DNA from: Polaromonas sp. CG_9.7
GTDB taxonomy: Bacteria; Pseudomonadota; Gammaproteobacteria; Burkholderiales; Burkholderiaceae_C
DNA: 64,000 bases
Assembly: GCF_015752205.1 (NCBI RefSeq)
Contig: NZ_JADOVG010000008.1
Coordinates: 1-64,000 of the forward strand
Direction of reading: 5' to 3'
The notes below the pieces were generated by a model. It did no database searches and was not told the DNA's origin. It worked only from the letters and a program-made list of their open reading frames with translations. The position numbers and the translations under genes were made by a program. Positions 18,045-25,614 of the stretch are shown one piece after another; the first letter of the stretch is position 1, and the number at the start of each line of letters is the position of its first letter.

Positions 18045-18427
18045 CTACGTTGCTACGTCTACGAAGCCTGGGAGCGGCCGGGCGAGCTTGTTGCCATGCC
18101 CCAGCAGGAAGATCAGTTCCTTGACGATGCCGTACATCACCGCCCGGTCACGCGTCGGGGGTCGGCGAAATGCACCGTGGTGCTGCCGATGCGCGCCACG
18201 CCGTCCGGCCCCGGCCCGTGGGCGTAGCGGATGCCCAGGCCATGCTCGGACATCAAGGGGCCGCAGGCGCGCCAGTCGCGCGTCCACTTTGGTAGCGCCT
18301 GGTTGCCCGCCCAGAGCGTTCCGGCGCTTTCATGGCATTCCTCGATGTGCTGATGGCCGAGCAGCCGCCCCAGGTGGCGCTCGCGGGCGATGCAGCTGCG
18401 AAAATATTCTTGGTCACTTATTTGCAT
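18045..18427 (-). pseudogene. Frameshifted hypothetical gene
   Basis: Two minus-strand frames join into one protein-like sequence of about 125 residues if one C is restored in a C5 run at about 18157-18161. The first frame (from 18427) runs to FADP, and the second continues PTRDRAVMYGIVKELIFLL to the stop at 18045. As written, the first frame stops at 18137. I do not recognise the family; the segment WRACGPLMSEHGLGIRY is its most distinctive part. This could be a real inactivating deletion or a sequencing error in a homopolymer. The flanks at 17708-18044 show no gene. Confidence 0.5.
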
Positions 18428-18530
18428 GATGCGCTTGCTTTGCGGGAAAAAACCAATTCTTCACGCCACCGTAAATCTGAACCAGCCACTCAGCCAGCCC
18501 CATCAACCCGACACCTGAGACAATCCCCCG

Positions 18531-19640
18531 ATGTTTGCACCCCTTCAAAACGACACTTTTCTGCGTGCCTGCCTGCGTCAGGCGACTCCCCACACCCCGG
18601 TCTGGCTGATGCGCCAGGCGGGCCGCTACCTGCCGGAATACAAGGCAACCCGCGCAAAAGCCGGCAGCTTCATGGGGCTGGCGACCAACACCGACTACGC
18701 CACCGAAGTCACGCTGCAGCCGCTGGAGCGCTTCCCGCTGGATGCCGCCATTTTGTTCAGCGACATCCTGACGGTGCCCGACGCGATGGGCCTGGGCCTG
18801 TCGTTCCAGCTCGGCGAAGGCCCGAAGTTCGCCACGCCGGTCCGCGACGAAGCGGCGGTCAACAAGCTTGAAGTGCCCGACATGAACAAGCTGCGCTATG
18901 TGTTCGACGCCGTCACGTCGATCCGCAAGGCGCTGAACGGCCGGGTGCCGCTGATCGGCTTTTCGGGCAGCCCCTGGACCCTGGCCTGCTACATGGTCGA
19001 GGGCGCCGGCTCCAGCGACTACCGGCTGGTCAAGACCATGCTGTACCAGCGCCCCGACCTGATGCACAAGATGCTGGCGATCAACGCCGATTCGGTCGCA
19101 CAGTACCTGAATGCGCAAATCGAGGCAGGCGCGCAGGCGGTGATGATTTTTGACAGCTGGGGCGGGGTGCTGGCCGATGCGGCTTTTCACACCTTCAGCC
19201 TGGCGTACACCGCGCGCGTGCTGGCGCAGCTCAAGCGCGAGCACAACGGCGTTGTCATTCCGCGCCTGGTGTTCACCAAGGGCGGCGGCCAGTGGCTTGA
19301 AGCCATGAAGCAACTCGACTGCGAAGTGCTGGGCCTGGACTGGACCGTGAACCTGGCGCGGGCGCGGGCGCTGGTCGGTGAAAACGGACCGAACGCCAAA
19401 GCGCTGCAGGGCAACCTCGACCCGAACGTGCTGTTTGCCAACCCGGCACAGATCGAAGCCGAAGTGGCCGCCGTGCTGGGCAGCTTCGGCGCGCCGCACA
19501 CCGATTTGACGCAAACCGGACCGGCGCAGATTTTCAACCTCGGCCACGGCATCAGCCAGTTCACACCACCAGAAAACGTCGACGTGCTGGTTCGTGCGGT
19601 GCATTCGCAATCGCGAAGACTGCGCGCCAGCCAGGGCTGA
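18531..19640 (+). CDS. hemE: Uroporphyrinogen decarboxylase
   Basis: This 369-residue cytoplasmic enzyme of heme synthesis converts uroporphyrinogen III to coproporphyrinogen III by removing four acetate carboxyls without a cofactor. Family signatures are complete: [15 protein letters not shown] at about residue 24 (substrate-binding Arg), [16 protein letters not shown] (catalytic Asp), [17 protein letters not shown], and FDSWGGVLA. Length is normal. It is followed by an AT-rich 360-bp gap and then priA. Confidence 0.97.
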   Translation: MFAPLQNDTFLRACLRQATPHTPVWLMRQAGRYLPEYKATRAKAGSFMGLATNTDYATEVTLQPLERFPLDAAILFSDILTVPDAMGLGLSFQLGEGPKFATPVRDEAAVNKLEVPDMNKLRYVFDAVTSIRKALNGRVPLIGFSGSPWTLACYMVEGAGSSDYRLVKTMLYQRPDLMHKMLAINADSVAQYLNAQIEAGAQAVMIFDSWGGVLADAAFHTFSLAYTARVLAQLKREHNGVVIPRLVFTKGGGQWLEAMKQLDCEVLGLDWTVNLARARALVGENGPNAKALQGNLDPNVLFANPAQIEAEVAAVLGSFGAPHTDLTQTGPAQIFNLGHGISQFTPPENVDVLVRAVHSQSRRLRASQG

Positions 19641-19661
19641 AAGCCTGGCGAACGGGCTGAA

Positions 19662-19683
19662 AAAGGGACTGCCCGCGCCCTTT
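19662..19683 (+). terminator. Weak hairpin after hemE
   Basis: AAAGGG and CCCTTT pair around a 10-nt loop 21 bp past the hemE stop, but no long U run follows. It is a possible weak terminator. Confidence 0.3.
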
Positions 19684-20004
19684 ACCACAAAAAAATAGCA
19701 TGTATCCCAAGACTTATGCACAAATCCTGTGGTACAGCTTTTCAAGGTCCAGCTTTGGCAGGGCACTGTACTATCAAACTCATAGCATTCATAAGTTGTT
19801 GATTTATATAGAAAATTTAAATTGCCTTTTTGCCGGGCAATTTAAGGAAAGCCTTGATTTACAAGGCTCTGCGGCGGCTTGCAACAAGCTATCAACAAAG
19901 TTATCCACAGAAAATCTGGACAACTTCAAAACAGTGAAAAATCAACGACTTAGCGATTTCCATGGTCGAGTTGCTGCCAACGCCCGCACTTCAGGGCACT
20001 GGCT
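19684..20004. promoter_or_regulatory. AT-rich gap with two DnaA boxes upstream of priA
   Basis: Two exact matches to TTATNCACA lie at 19714-19722 (TTATGCACA) and 19901-19909 (TTATCCACA). Between them is an AT-rich segment (GATTTATATAGAAAATTTAA). Fragments of the dispersed AATAGCAT repeat also occur near 19696 and 19780. The gap most likely holds the priA promoter, possibly under DnaA influence. There is no cluster of boxes large enough to call an origin. Confidence 0.5.
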
Positions 20005-22287
20005 ATGAGCCACTGGCTGGAGATCGTCGTGGCCACGCCGGCGCACAGCGCCATCGCCGGACCACTGACCTACCGCAGCGCCGTGCCGCTGGTTGCCGGC
20101 ACGCTGGTGCGCGTTCCCTTTGGCCGGCGCGAGGTGCTGGGCGTGGTGTGGGACGTGCTGCCGGACTGCGGCGACATGGCAGAAGAAACCATCCGCGACA
20201 TTGCCGGCGCGCTCGACGGGCTGGACCCGCTGCCGGTCACCTGGCGCAAGCTGGTGGCCTTCACCGCCGGCTATTACCAGCGCTCGCTGGGCGAAGTGGC
20301 GCTGGCAGCGCTGCCGCCGCAGTTGCGCGACCTGACCAGCGTGCAACTGGCGCGCCGGCTCAAGCGGCCGGAAAGTCAAGTCGAAAGCCGGCCTGATACT
20401 ACCGAATTAATAGCACTTAGCGCACAGCAGGCATGCGCCATAGCCCAATTTGATGCTGAAACCAGCGCAAAGCAGCGGCCCACATTGCTGTTTGGCGCCA
20501 CAGGCAGCGGCAAGACCGAGGTTTACCTGCGCGCTGCTGCCCAAGTGCTGGCGCAAGACCCCACCGCGCAGGTGCTGGTGATGGTGCCCGAGATCAACCT
20601 CACGCCGCAGCTGCAAGCCCGGTTTGAAGCGCGTTTTGCCCATCTGGGCCGCGAACGCGTCGTGCCGATGCACAGCGGGCTCACGCCGGCCCAGCGGCTC
20701 AAGGGCTGGCTGGCCGCGCATTCGGGCCAGGCGCGGCTGGTGCTGGGCACGCGCATGGCGGTGTTTGCCTCGATGCCGAACCTGCGCCTGATCGTTGTCG
20801 ATGAAGAACACGACCCGAGCTACAAGCAGCAGGAAGGCGCACGCTATTCGGCCCGCGATTTGGCGGTGTACCGCGCCCGGCTGGAAACCATCGCCAGACA
20901 AGAAGTGGTCAGCGCTGGACCGGTGGTAGAAACGGCCACAGGCGATCTGCACCAGCAGGGGCCGGAGAACCGGCTTTGCCCGGCCACCGGCGCAGCGCCC
21001 TCCTCGGAGGGCAGCGCAGCACACGAAGTGGCAAGCGTGGGGACCAGGACATGCAGGGTGTTGCTCGGTTCAGCCACGCCGTCGCTGGAAAGCTGGCAGG
21101 CGACGATTGCGGGCCGTTACCAGCGCCTCGATATGGAAGAACGAATTGGCGCTGGCCAGCCATCGGGCGAAGCGGTCAACCTGGCAAACAATGGCTTGCC
21201 CACCGTCCGGCGGGTGGACATGAACCACCAGCCCCGGCACTGTGTCATCGCCCCGCCGCTGCTGGCGGCTATCTGCCAGCGGGTGGCACGCGGCGAACAG
21301 TCGATGATTTTCCTGAACCGGCGCGGCTATGCACCAGTGCTGGCCTGCCTCGACTGCGACTGGAAAAGCGACTGCCCGCACTGCAGCGCCTACCGCGTGT
21401 TCCACAAGATCGACCGCACGCTGCGCTGCCACCACTGCGGCTTCACCGAGCGCGTGCCGCACGCCTGCCCGAGCTGCGGCAACATCGACATTGCGCCGGT
21501 CGGGCGCGGCACCGAACGGCTGGAAGAACACCTGGCCGAATTGCTGGCCAGCGTGACCCGGCCCGACGGCGAGCCGGTGCGCATTGCCCGCATCGACGCC
21601 GACAGCACGCGGCTCAAGGGCTCGCTCGAATCGCAGCTGGCCCGCGTGCATGCCGGCGAGGTCGATGTGCTGGTCGGCACGCAGATGATTGCCAAGGGCC
21701 ACGACTTCAGGCACATCACGCTGGTGGCCGCCGTCAACACCGACAGCGCGCTGTTTTCCAGCGACTTTCGCGCGCCCGAGCGCTTGTTCAGTTTGATGAT
21801 GCAGGCAGCGGGCCGCGCCGGCCGCGATGCCCGGCACAGCGCCGCCAGCGAGATGTGGGTGCAGACCTTTCACCCTGACCACCCGCTGTTTGAAGCGCTG
21901 AAGCGGCACGACTACCCGGCCTTTGCCACCCGCGAACTGGAAGAGCGGCAGGCTGCCGGACTGGCGCCCTTCGGTTTTTCAGCGCTCATACGGGCGGACG
22001 CGAAGACGCAGGATGTCGCCCAGGGCTTCCTGAATGCCGCTGCGCAGGCGGCCCAGGCGCAGCAGTTGCCCGGCCACGAACACGTCACGCCCTACCCGGC
22101 CGTGCCGATGACCATCCAGCGCGTCGCCAATGTCGAACGCGCCCAGATGCTGGTCGAAAGCCCGTCGCGCAAGGCGCTGCAGGGGTTTCTGGCCGCGTGG
22201 CAGCCGGTGCTGTTCGAAACGCGCCGGCAGGCTGAATTCAAAAGCCTGGTGCGCTGGGCGATTGATGTGGACCCGCTGGCGATTTAA
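20005..22287 (+). CDS. priA: Primosomal protein N' (replication restart helicase PriA)
   Basis: This 760-residue superfamily 2 helicase recognises stalled forks and reloads the replicative helicase. Visible parts are the N-terminal DNA-binding domain (1-115), Walker A GATGSGKTEVYLRA near residue 170, Walker B VDEEHDPSYKQ near 265, motif III LLGSATPSLES near 353, the zinc-binding cysteines (CLDC, CPHC, CHHC, CPSC at about 450-495) and motifs V-VI to AAGRAGR. Two in-frame segments are unusual: residues about 130-150 coincide with a dispersed repeat, and about 55-60 extra residues (292-351) separate Walker B from motif III, where relatives have roughly a dozen. Confidence 0.95.
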   Translation: MSHWLEIVVATPAHSAIAGPLTYRSAVPLVAGTLVRVPFGRREVLGVVWDVLPDCGDMAEETIRDIAGALDGLDPLPVTWRKLVAFTAGYYQRSLGEVALAALPPQLRDLTSVQLARRLKRPESQVESRPDTTELIALSAQQACAIAQFDAETSAKQRPTLLFGATGSGKTEVYLRAAAQVLAQDPTAQVLVMVPEINLTPQLQARFEARFAHLGRERVVPMHSGLTPAQRLKGWLAAHSGQARLVLGTRMAVFASMPNLRLIVVDEEHDPSYKQQEGARYSARDLAVYRARLETIARQEVVSAGPVVETATGDLHQQGPENRLCPATGAAPSSEGSAAHEVASVGTRTCRVLLGSATPSLESWQATIAGRYQRLDMEERIGAGQPSGEAVNLANNGLPTVRRVDMNHQPRHCVIAPPLLAAICQRVARGEQSMIFLNRRGYAPVLACLDCDWKSDCPHCSAYRVFHKIDRTLRCHHCGFTERVPHACPSCGNIDIAPVGRGTERLEEHLAELLASVTRPDGEPVRIARIDADSTRLKGSLESQLARVHAGEVDVLVGTQMIAKGHDFRHITLVAAVNTDSALFSSDFRAPERLFSLMMQAAGRAGRDARHSAASEMWVQTFHPDHPLFEALKRHDYPAFATRELEERQAAGLAPFGFSALIRADAKTQDVAQGFLNAAAQAAQAQQLPGHEHVTPYPAVPMTIQRVANVERAQMLVESPSRKALQGFLAAWQPVLFETRRQAEFKSLVRWAIDVDPLAI
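20395..20452 (+). repeat. Dispersed repeat-like segment inside priA
   Basis: The segment containing GAATTAATAGCACTTAGCGC and then GCATGCGCCATAGCCCAATT resembles the AT palindrome plus GCATGCGC part of the dispersed family, and is translated in frame between the N-domain and the helicase domain. It is diverged, so the assignment is tentative. Confidence 0.45.
20884..21057 (+). repeat. In-frame insertion in priA containing a GC palindrome repeat
   Basis: This extra coding segment contains the palindrome GCCCTCCTCGGAGGGC followed by AGCGCAGCACACGAAGTGG and CAAGCGTGGGGAC. From memory, this palindrome-plus-tail is an abundant intergenic repeat in Comamonadaceae genomes. Here it is read through within a helicase gene without breaking the frame. 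Confidence 0.55.
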
Positions 22288-22307
22288 CGCAGGCTCCCGG
22301 CACGGCG

Positions 22308-22496
22308 CTAGTCGCTGGTTTGGCGATACAGGCCGGTTTTGACGGCACTGTCCAGAAACTGCTTTTGATAGTGGCGGTTGCGGCGCCCGGCCTTGGCTTG
22401 TGCGCGCTTGCTATTGCGCTTGTCGACCACGATTTCCGACAGCCGGCTCAGGTCGTCGGCCACCTTGAAGTCATTGGGCGAGTTTCTTCGGGTCAT
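22308..22496 (-). CDS. Small basic hypothetical protein
   Basis: This 62-residue, highly basic protein (MTRRNSPNDFKVADDLSRLS… ending KTGLYRQTSD) is convergent with priA and 20 bp from its end. No family was recognised. The composition looks like real protein rather than a shadow, but no strong ribosome site precedes the ATG. Confidence 0.5.
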   Translation of the reverse strand: MTRRNSPNDFKVADDLSRLSEIVVDKRNSKRAQAKAGRRNRHYQKQFLDSAVKTGLYRQTSD

Positions 22497-22515
22497 GCCG
22501 ATGCGCGTGCCAAGG

Positions 22516-23436
22516 TCAAACCCTGCGCGCCAGCGTCACGGCCAGCGCAGAACCCCGGCCAACGGCCCTGCACCAGCCAGCCAGCAGTGCACCGGGGGGA
22601 TGTGTGAGATGCGCCTCGGCTTCGATGCGGTGGGCGGCTTCATCGCGCTGACAGTCGACCAGGGTCTGCCGCAGGGCGGCGTGCCCGGCTTGCGCCGTGA
22701 GGGCCTCAATTTGATGCGCGTAGTGCTGCACGACAAACGTCTCGACGGAGGCCACCGTGGCAAATACCGCCCGGCGCCCAAAGACAGCCGGCAGGGCGCC
22801 CGTGACGAAGCCGGCCATGCGCCAGGCCACCAGCAACCAGCTGCGGCGCAGCGGCGGCAGCAGGGCTGACATTTTCTGGAGGTGCTGCAACTCGGTGTGC
22901 AGGTGGTTTTTGGCAAACGTCCGCACGGTTTTGTCGCGCGTCACGCACAGCATGCCCCGGTAAATCCAGACAGCGCCGGTTTCGCCAGCATGGTTGGAAC
23001 GCAGGTCGGCCACCAAACCCGCCGGCAGATGCGATGTGTCGCAGGCCCGCGCCAGCCACTGGATACCGGGCCGGATGCGCAAAAATCCACGGTACAGCTG
23101 CTCAAGAATCGGGGTCACACCGGGCAGTGCGGCCAGACGCGCCAGCCAGCGCCAGCCCGGCATGACCTGCCAAAGCGCCACAAACGCGGCCGCTCCGCTC
23201 AGCAAGGACCCGTCTTCCCGGCGCACATGAAAGCGCGCCAGGTAACGGGCACGGTCATCAGGCGCGAGCGGGACCGATGCCTTGCTGACGTCCGTCCAGG
23301 CCACCGGTCGCGCGGGTTTGAGCGATTGATAAACGCCGACTTCACGCCGGCACAGGGGGCAAGCGCCGTCGAACAACACCGTGAGCGACTCGCAAGGCAA
23401 GGGCTGATTGCCCTCGGGCGGGGTGGGCAGGGTCAT
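22516..23436 (-). CDS. DCC-family thiol oxidoreductase fused to COQ7-type hydroxylase
   Basis: This 306-residue protein has two domains. Residues about 17-125 form a DCC (DUF393) domain with the DGACPLC motif at 23-29, thioredoxin-like in fold. Residues about 135-306 are a COQ7/UbiF-alternative di-iron domain with the six ligands visible: NHAGE, ELQH, ETFVVQHY and DEAAH. COQ7 proteins hydroxylate demethoxyubiquinone in the penultimate ring step of ubiquinone synthesis. The start at 23436 overlaps the stop of the upstream DUF4149 gene, so the two are translationally coupled. Whether the DCC domain serves the hydroxylase (redox, quinone handling) is unknown. Confidence 0.85.
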   Translation of the reverse strand: MTLPTPPEGNQPLPCESLTVLFDGACPLCRREVGVYQSLKPARPVAWTDVSKASVPLAPDDRARYLARFHVRREDGSLLSGAAAFVALWQVMPGWRWLARLAALPGVTPILEQLYRGFLRIRPGIQWLARACDTSHLPAGLVADLRSNHAGETGAVWIYRGMLCVTRDKTVRTFAKNHLHTELQHLQKMSALLPPLRRSWLLVAWRMAGFVTGALPAVFGRRAVFATVASVETFVVQHYAHQIEALTAQAGHAALRQTLVDCQRDEAAHRIEAEAHLTHPPGALLAGWCRAVGRGSALAVTLARRV

Positions 23437-23828
23437 GCCGCACCCATACTTTTGACCAGAATCCAGACCAGCACCGCCAGTTGCAGCATGTTGAGCACCA
23501 CGCTCAGGGTGTGCAGCTGTTTGAAAAGCCGGCCTTGGTGGTTGTCGCGAGCCCGGTTCACCAGCGGCGTCAGCCAGAAACGGCTCAGGAAAAAGACAAG
23601 CGCCACCGCAACCAGGCTGCCCTGCACCAGTGCCACGCCGGCCAGTGCCGCAGCGCCGGCTGTGCTCAGACCCAGAAACAAATAGTACTTGGGGAAAAAC
23701 GATCGCACGTAAGCGCTCGCCCATTCCTGGGGCAGCACGACAAAAATGGTGGGCGCCACCGCCACGGTGAAAAACAGCATGATGCCTACATTGGCTGCGA
23801 CGATCAGGTCGCTGAGGTGCGTCAGCAT
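23433..23828 (-). CDS. DUF4149 membrane protein
   Basis: This 131-residue inner-membrane protein has four predicted helices (IVAANVGIMLFFTVAVAPTI; LGLSTAGAAALAGVALV; LVAVALVFFLSRFW; LNMLQLAVLVWILV). It belongs to the DUF4149 family of unknown role, common in betaproteobacteria. It overlaps the DCC-COQ7 gene by 4 bp, which suggests a shared function near the quinone pool. Confidence 0.75.
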   Translation of the reverse strand: MLTHLSDLIVAANVGIMLFFTVAVAPTIFVVLPQEWASAYVRSFFPKYYLFLGLSTAGAAALAGVALVQGSLVAVALVFFLSRFWLTPLVNRARDNHQGRLFKQLHTLSVVLNMLQLAVLVWILVKSMGAA

Positions 23829-23925
23829 GGGCCGCGTCCTTTGGTAAAAAACAAGTCAGCGGAGCGAGGGGCTGGGTATGGCATGGCCGCGCTTTGCTCC
23901 GCAAAGGCCCACCGGGATATACCCC

Positions 23926-24435
23926 TCAGGCGGCGCTTTTGCGCATGGCAAAGTCGCACGAATGCAGCTGGAATACCGAGTTCGGGCCACGCGGGCAGAC
24001 TGGCAACGGCAACGGCCTGAAGGCAAAGCGCGGCTTGGCTACGGGAAGCGCGAGGTCACTGGAGGTTGCGGCACTCACCAGGTCGTGCAGATTTTCTGAA
24101 TTAAAGGCTTTTTTGCAGGCTTCATGGAAGTCAACGGCAAAATCGTCGCAGGCAGACGCGCTGCTGGCCTTGGGCGGGGAAGTTTCGAAAAACTTCACCA
24201 CGTCCAAAACCGTGAATTTTTTCAGATCGCCCTCCACTTGGTAACCGCCTCCTGGGCCTTTAAACGAGCTGACTAAGCGGTGTTCGCGCAGTACCCGCAA
24301 AATGCTTTCCAGTCCAGCCAGCGACACGCTCAGGGCCTGCGCCACTTCCCGGGCAGGAATCGGCTGGCGCGCCCCTTTGGCAGCAATATAGACCAGTGAT
24401 TCGACGGCAACCCGCGTTCTTTTGGGAATCAGCAT
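23926..24435 (-). CDS. Rrf2 family transcriptional regulator
   Basis: This 169-residue protein has an N-terminal winged helix of the Rrf2/IscR type (LIPKRTRVAVESLVYIAAKG, IPAREVAQALSVSLAGLESILRVL, FKGPGGGYQV). IscR-type members carry three cysteines for a 2Fe-2S cluster. Here only two appear in the corresponding loop (ACDDF…EACKK), so cluster binding is doubtful. The C-terminal 45 residues are unrelated to known members. It is divergent from the MerR-type gene across 136 AT-rich bp. Confidence 0.8.
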   Translation of the reverse strand: MLIPKRTRVAVESLVYIAAKGARQPIPAREVAQALSVSLAGLESILRVLREHRLVSSFKGPGGGYQVEGDLKKFTVLDVVKFFETSPPKASSASACDDFAVDFHEACKKAFNSENLHDLVSAATSSDLALPVAKPRFAFRPLPLPVCPRGPNSVFQLHSCDFAMRKSAA

Positions 24436-24571
24436 GATGAATCTTTCGGTTTTGAGTAGATATTAGCGACTAGCTTAACGCCAAATCTATACAAATAAAA
24501 CAAAATTATTAGAAAACAACAGAAACAAATCGAATTTTTAAGTTATAAACAGTTAAATCTACGCAATACCT

Positions 24572-25567
24572 ATGCAAAAACCTACTCAAAACGATATAGA
24601 ACTGATCAACACGCTTTTTCGCATTGGTGCAGTTGCAAAAGCGACGGGCATTCCCGTTTCCACCCTTCGCATCTGGGAAGTCAGGCACCATGCCTTTTCA
24701 CCGTCGAAAACCACGGGCAAGCACCGGCTCTACAGCCAGATGGATGTGCACAAGGCAAGCCTGCTGAAACAACTCAGCCGTCAGGGACATGCCATCAGCA
24801 CGATTGCACCGTTGCAGGTGACGGCACTGGAAAAGCTGCAGCAGTCGCAAGAAGCGCCGATTGCCCCGCCTGAAGCCCCAGGGCAGGCGGCCGGCACGGT
24901 GTCACTGGCAGTGATTGGCGCCGGGCTTGCCAACCGCGTGACGTCCGGAAAGTTCATGCGGCCCTTTTTGGGCAGCCGCCTGCGGGTGAGCGACAGTTTT
25001 ACCGACTTGGCGCAGGCAGACACTGCCGGTTTTCGGGAACCACCCCAGATCCTGCTGGTCAGGGTCAACACCCTGCACGACAGTGTTCGCAGCCAAATCC
25101 AGGAACTGGCCCTGAACCAAGGCGTGGCGCATACGCTGGTGATCTATGGCTTTGCGCAGGAAGCGGTGGTGCAATCGATGCGGGCAGCCGGCACGCTGGT
25201 ACGGCGCGGGCCAGTCTCGGACTTTGAGTTGTCGGACCTGATCAGTTCGGTGCTGCTGGTCGACACGGCCAAAAGCCTGGGCGTCATTCACAGCGACCCG
25301 CTGATTCCGCCCCGCAAATACTCCGACGACACGCTGTCGCGGGTGGCAGGCATTTCAAGCAATATGCTGTGCGAGTGCCCCAGGCACGTCGCCGAGCTGA
25401 TCGCCCAACTGGCAAGCTTTGAGCAGTACAGCCAGGAGTGCCTGAACAAGAACGAGGAAGACGCACATCTGCATGCCCATCTGCATGCCATTTCAGGCTC
25501 TGCCCGCGCGCTTTTCGAGCGCGCACTGGAAATGGTCGCCCAGCACGAGAACATCCCCCTGATCTGA
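24572..25567 (+). CDS. MerR family transcriptional regulator
   Basis: This 331-residue protein has an N-terminal MerR helix-turn-helix (FRIGAVAKATGIPVSTLRIWEVRH… through GKHRLYSQMDVHKASLLKQL, residues 15-75). A long C-terminal domain follows that resembles a response-regulator or cobalamin-like Rossmann fold (VSLAVIGAGLANRV… LVIYGFAQEAVV), without the DxHxxG cobalamin motif. Effector unknown. The layout resembles CarH/LitR-type light or redox regulators, but the ligand residues are absent. The adjacent kinase gene is convergent with it, so the genes are not one operon. Confidence 0.75.
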   Translation: MQKPTQNDIELINTLFRIGAVAKATGIPVSTLRIWEVRHHAFSPSKTTGKHRLYSQMDVHKASLLKQLSRQGHAISTIAPLQVTALEKLQQSQEAPIAPPEAPGQAAGTVSLAVIGAGLANRVTSGKFMRPFLGSRLRVSDSFTDLAQADTAGFREPPQILLVRVNTLHDSVRSQIQELALNQGVAHTLVIYGFAQEAVVQSMRAAGTLVRRGPVSDFELSDLISSVLLVDTAKSLGVIHSDPLIPPRKYSDDTLSRVAGISSNMLCECPRHVAELIAQLASFEQYSQECLNKNEEDAHLHAHLHAISGSARALFERALEMVAQHENIPLI

Positions 25568-25614
25568 TGGCCGACACCACTGCTCATGGCGGGGGTAGCC
25601 GCACAGGGCAACCT

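Noticed and set aside
19684..20004. Chromosomal origin of replication
   Set aside because: Only two DnaA boxes, no dnaA/dnaN/gyrB context; more likely a regulated promoter.
19700..20008. 102-codon plus-strand frame before priA
   Set aside because: Runs through AT-rich intergenic repeats, has no ribosome site and no recognisable protein character.
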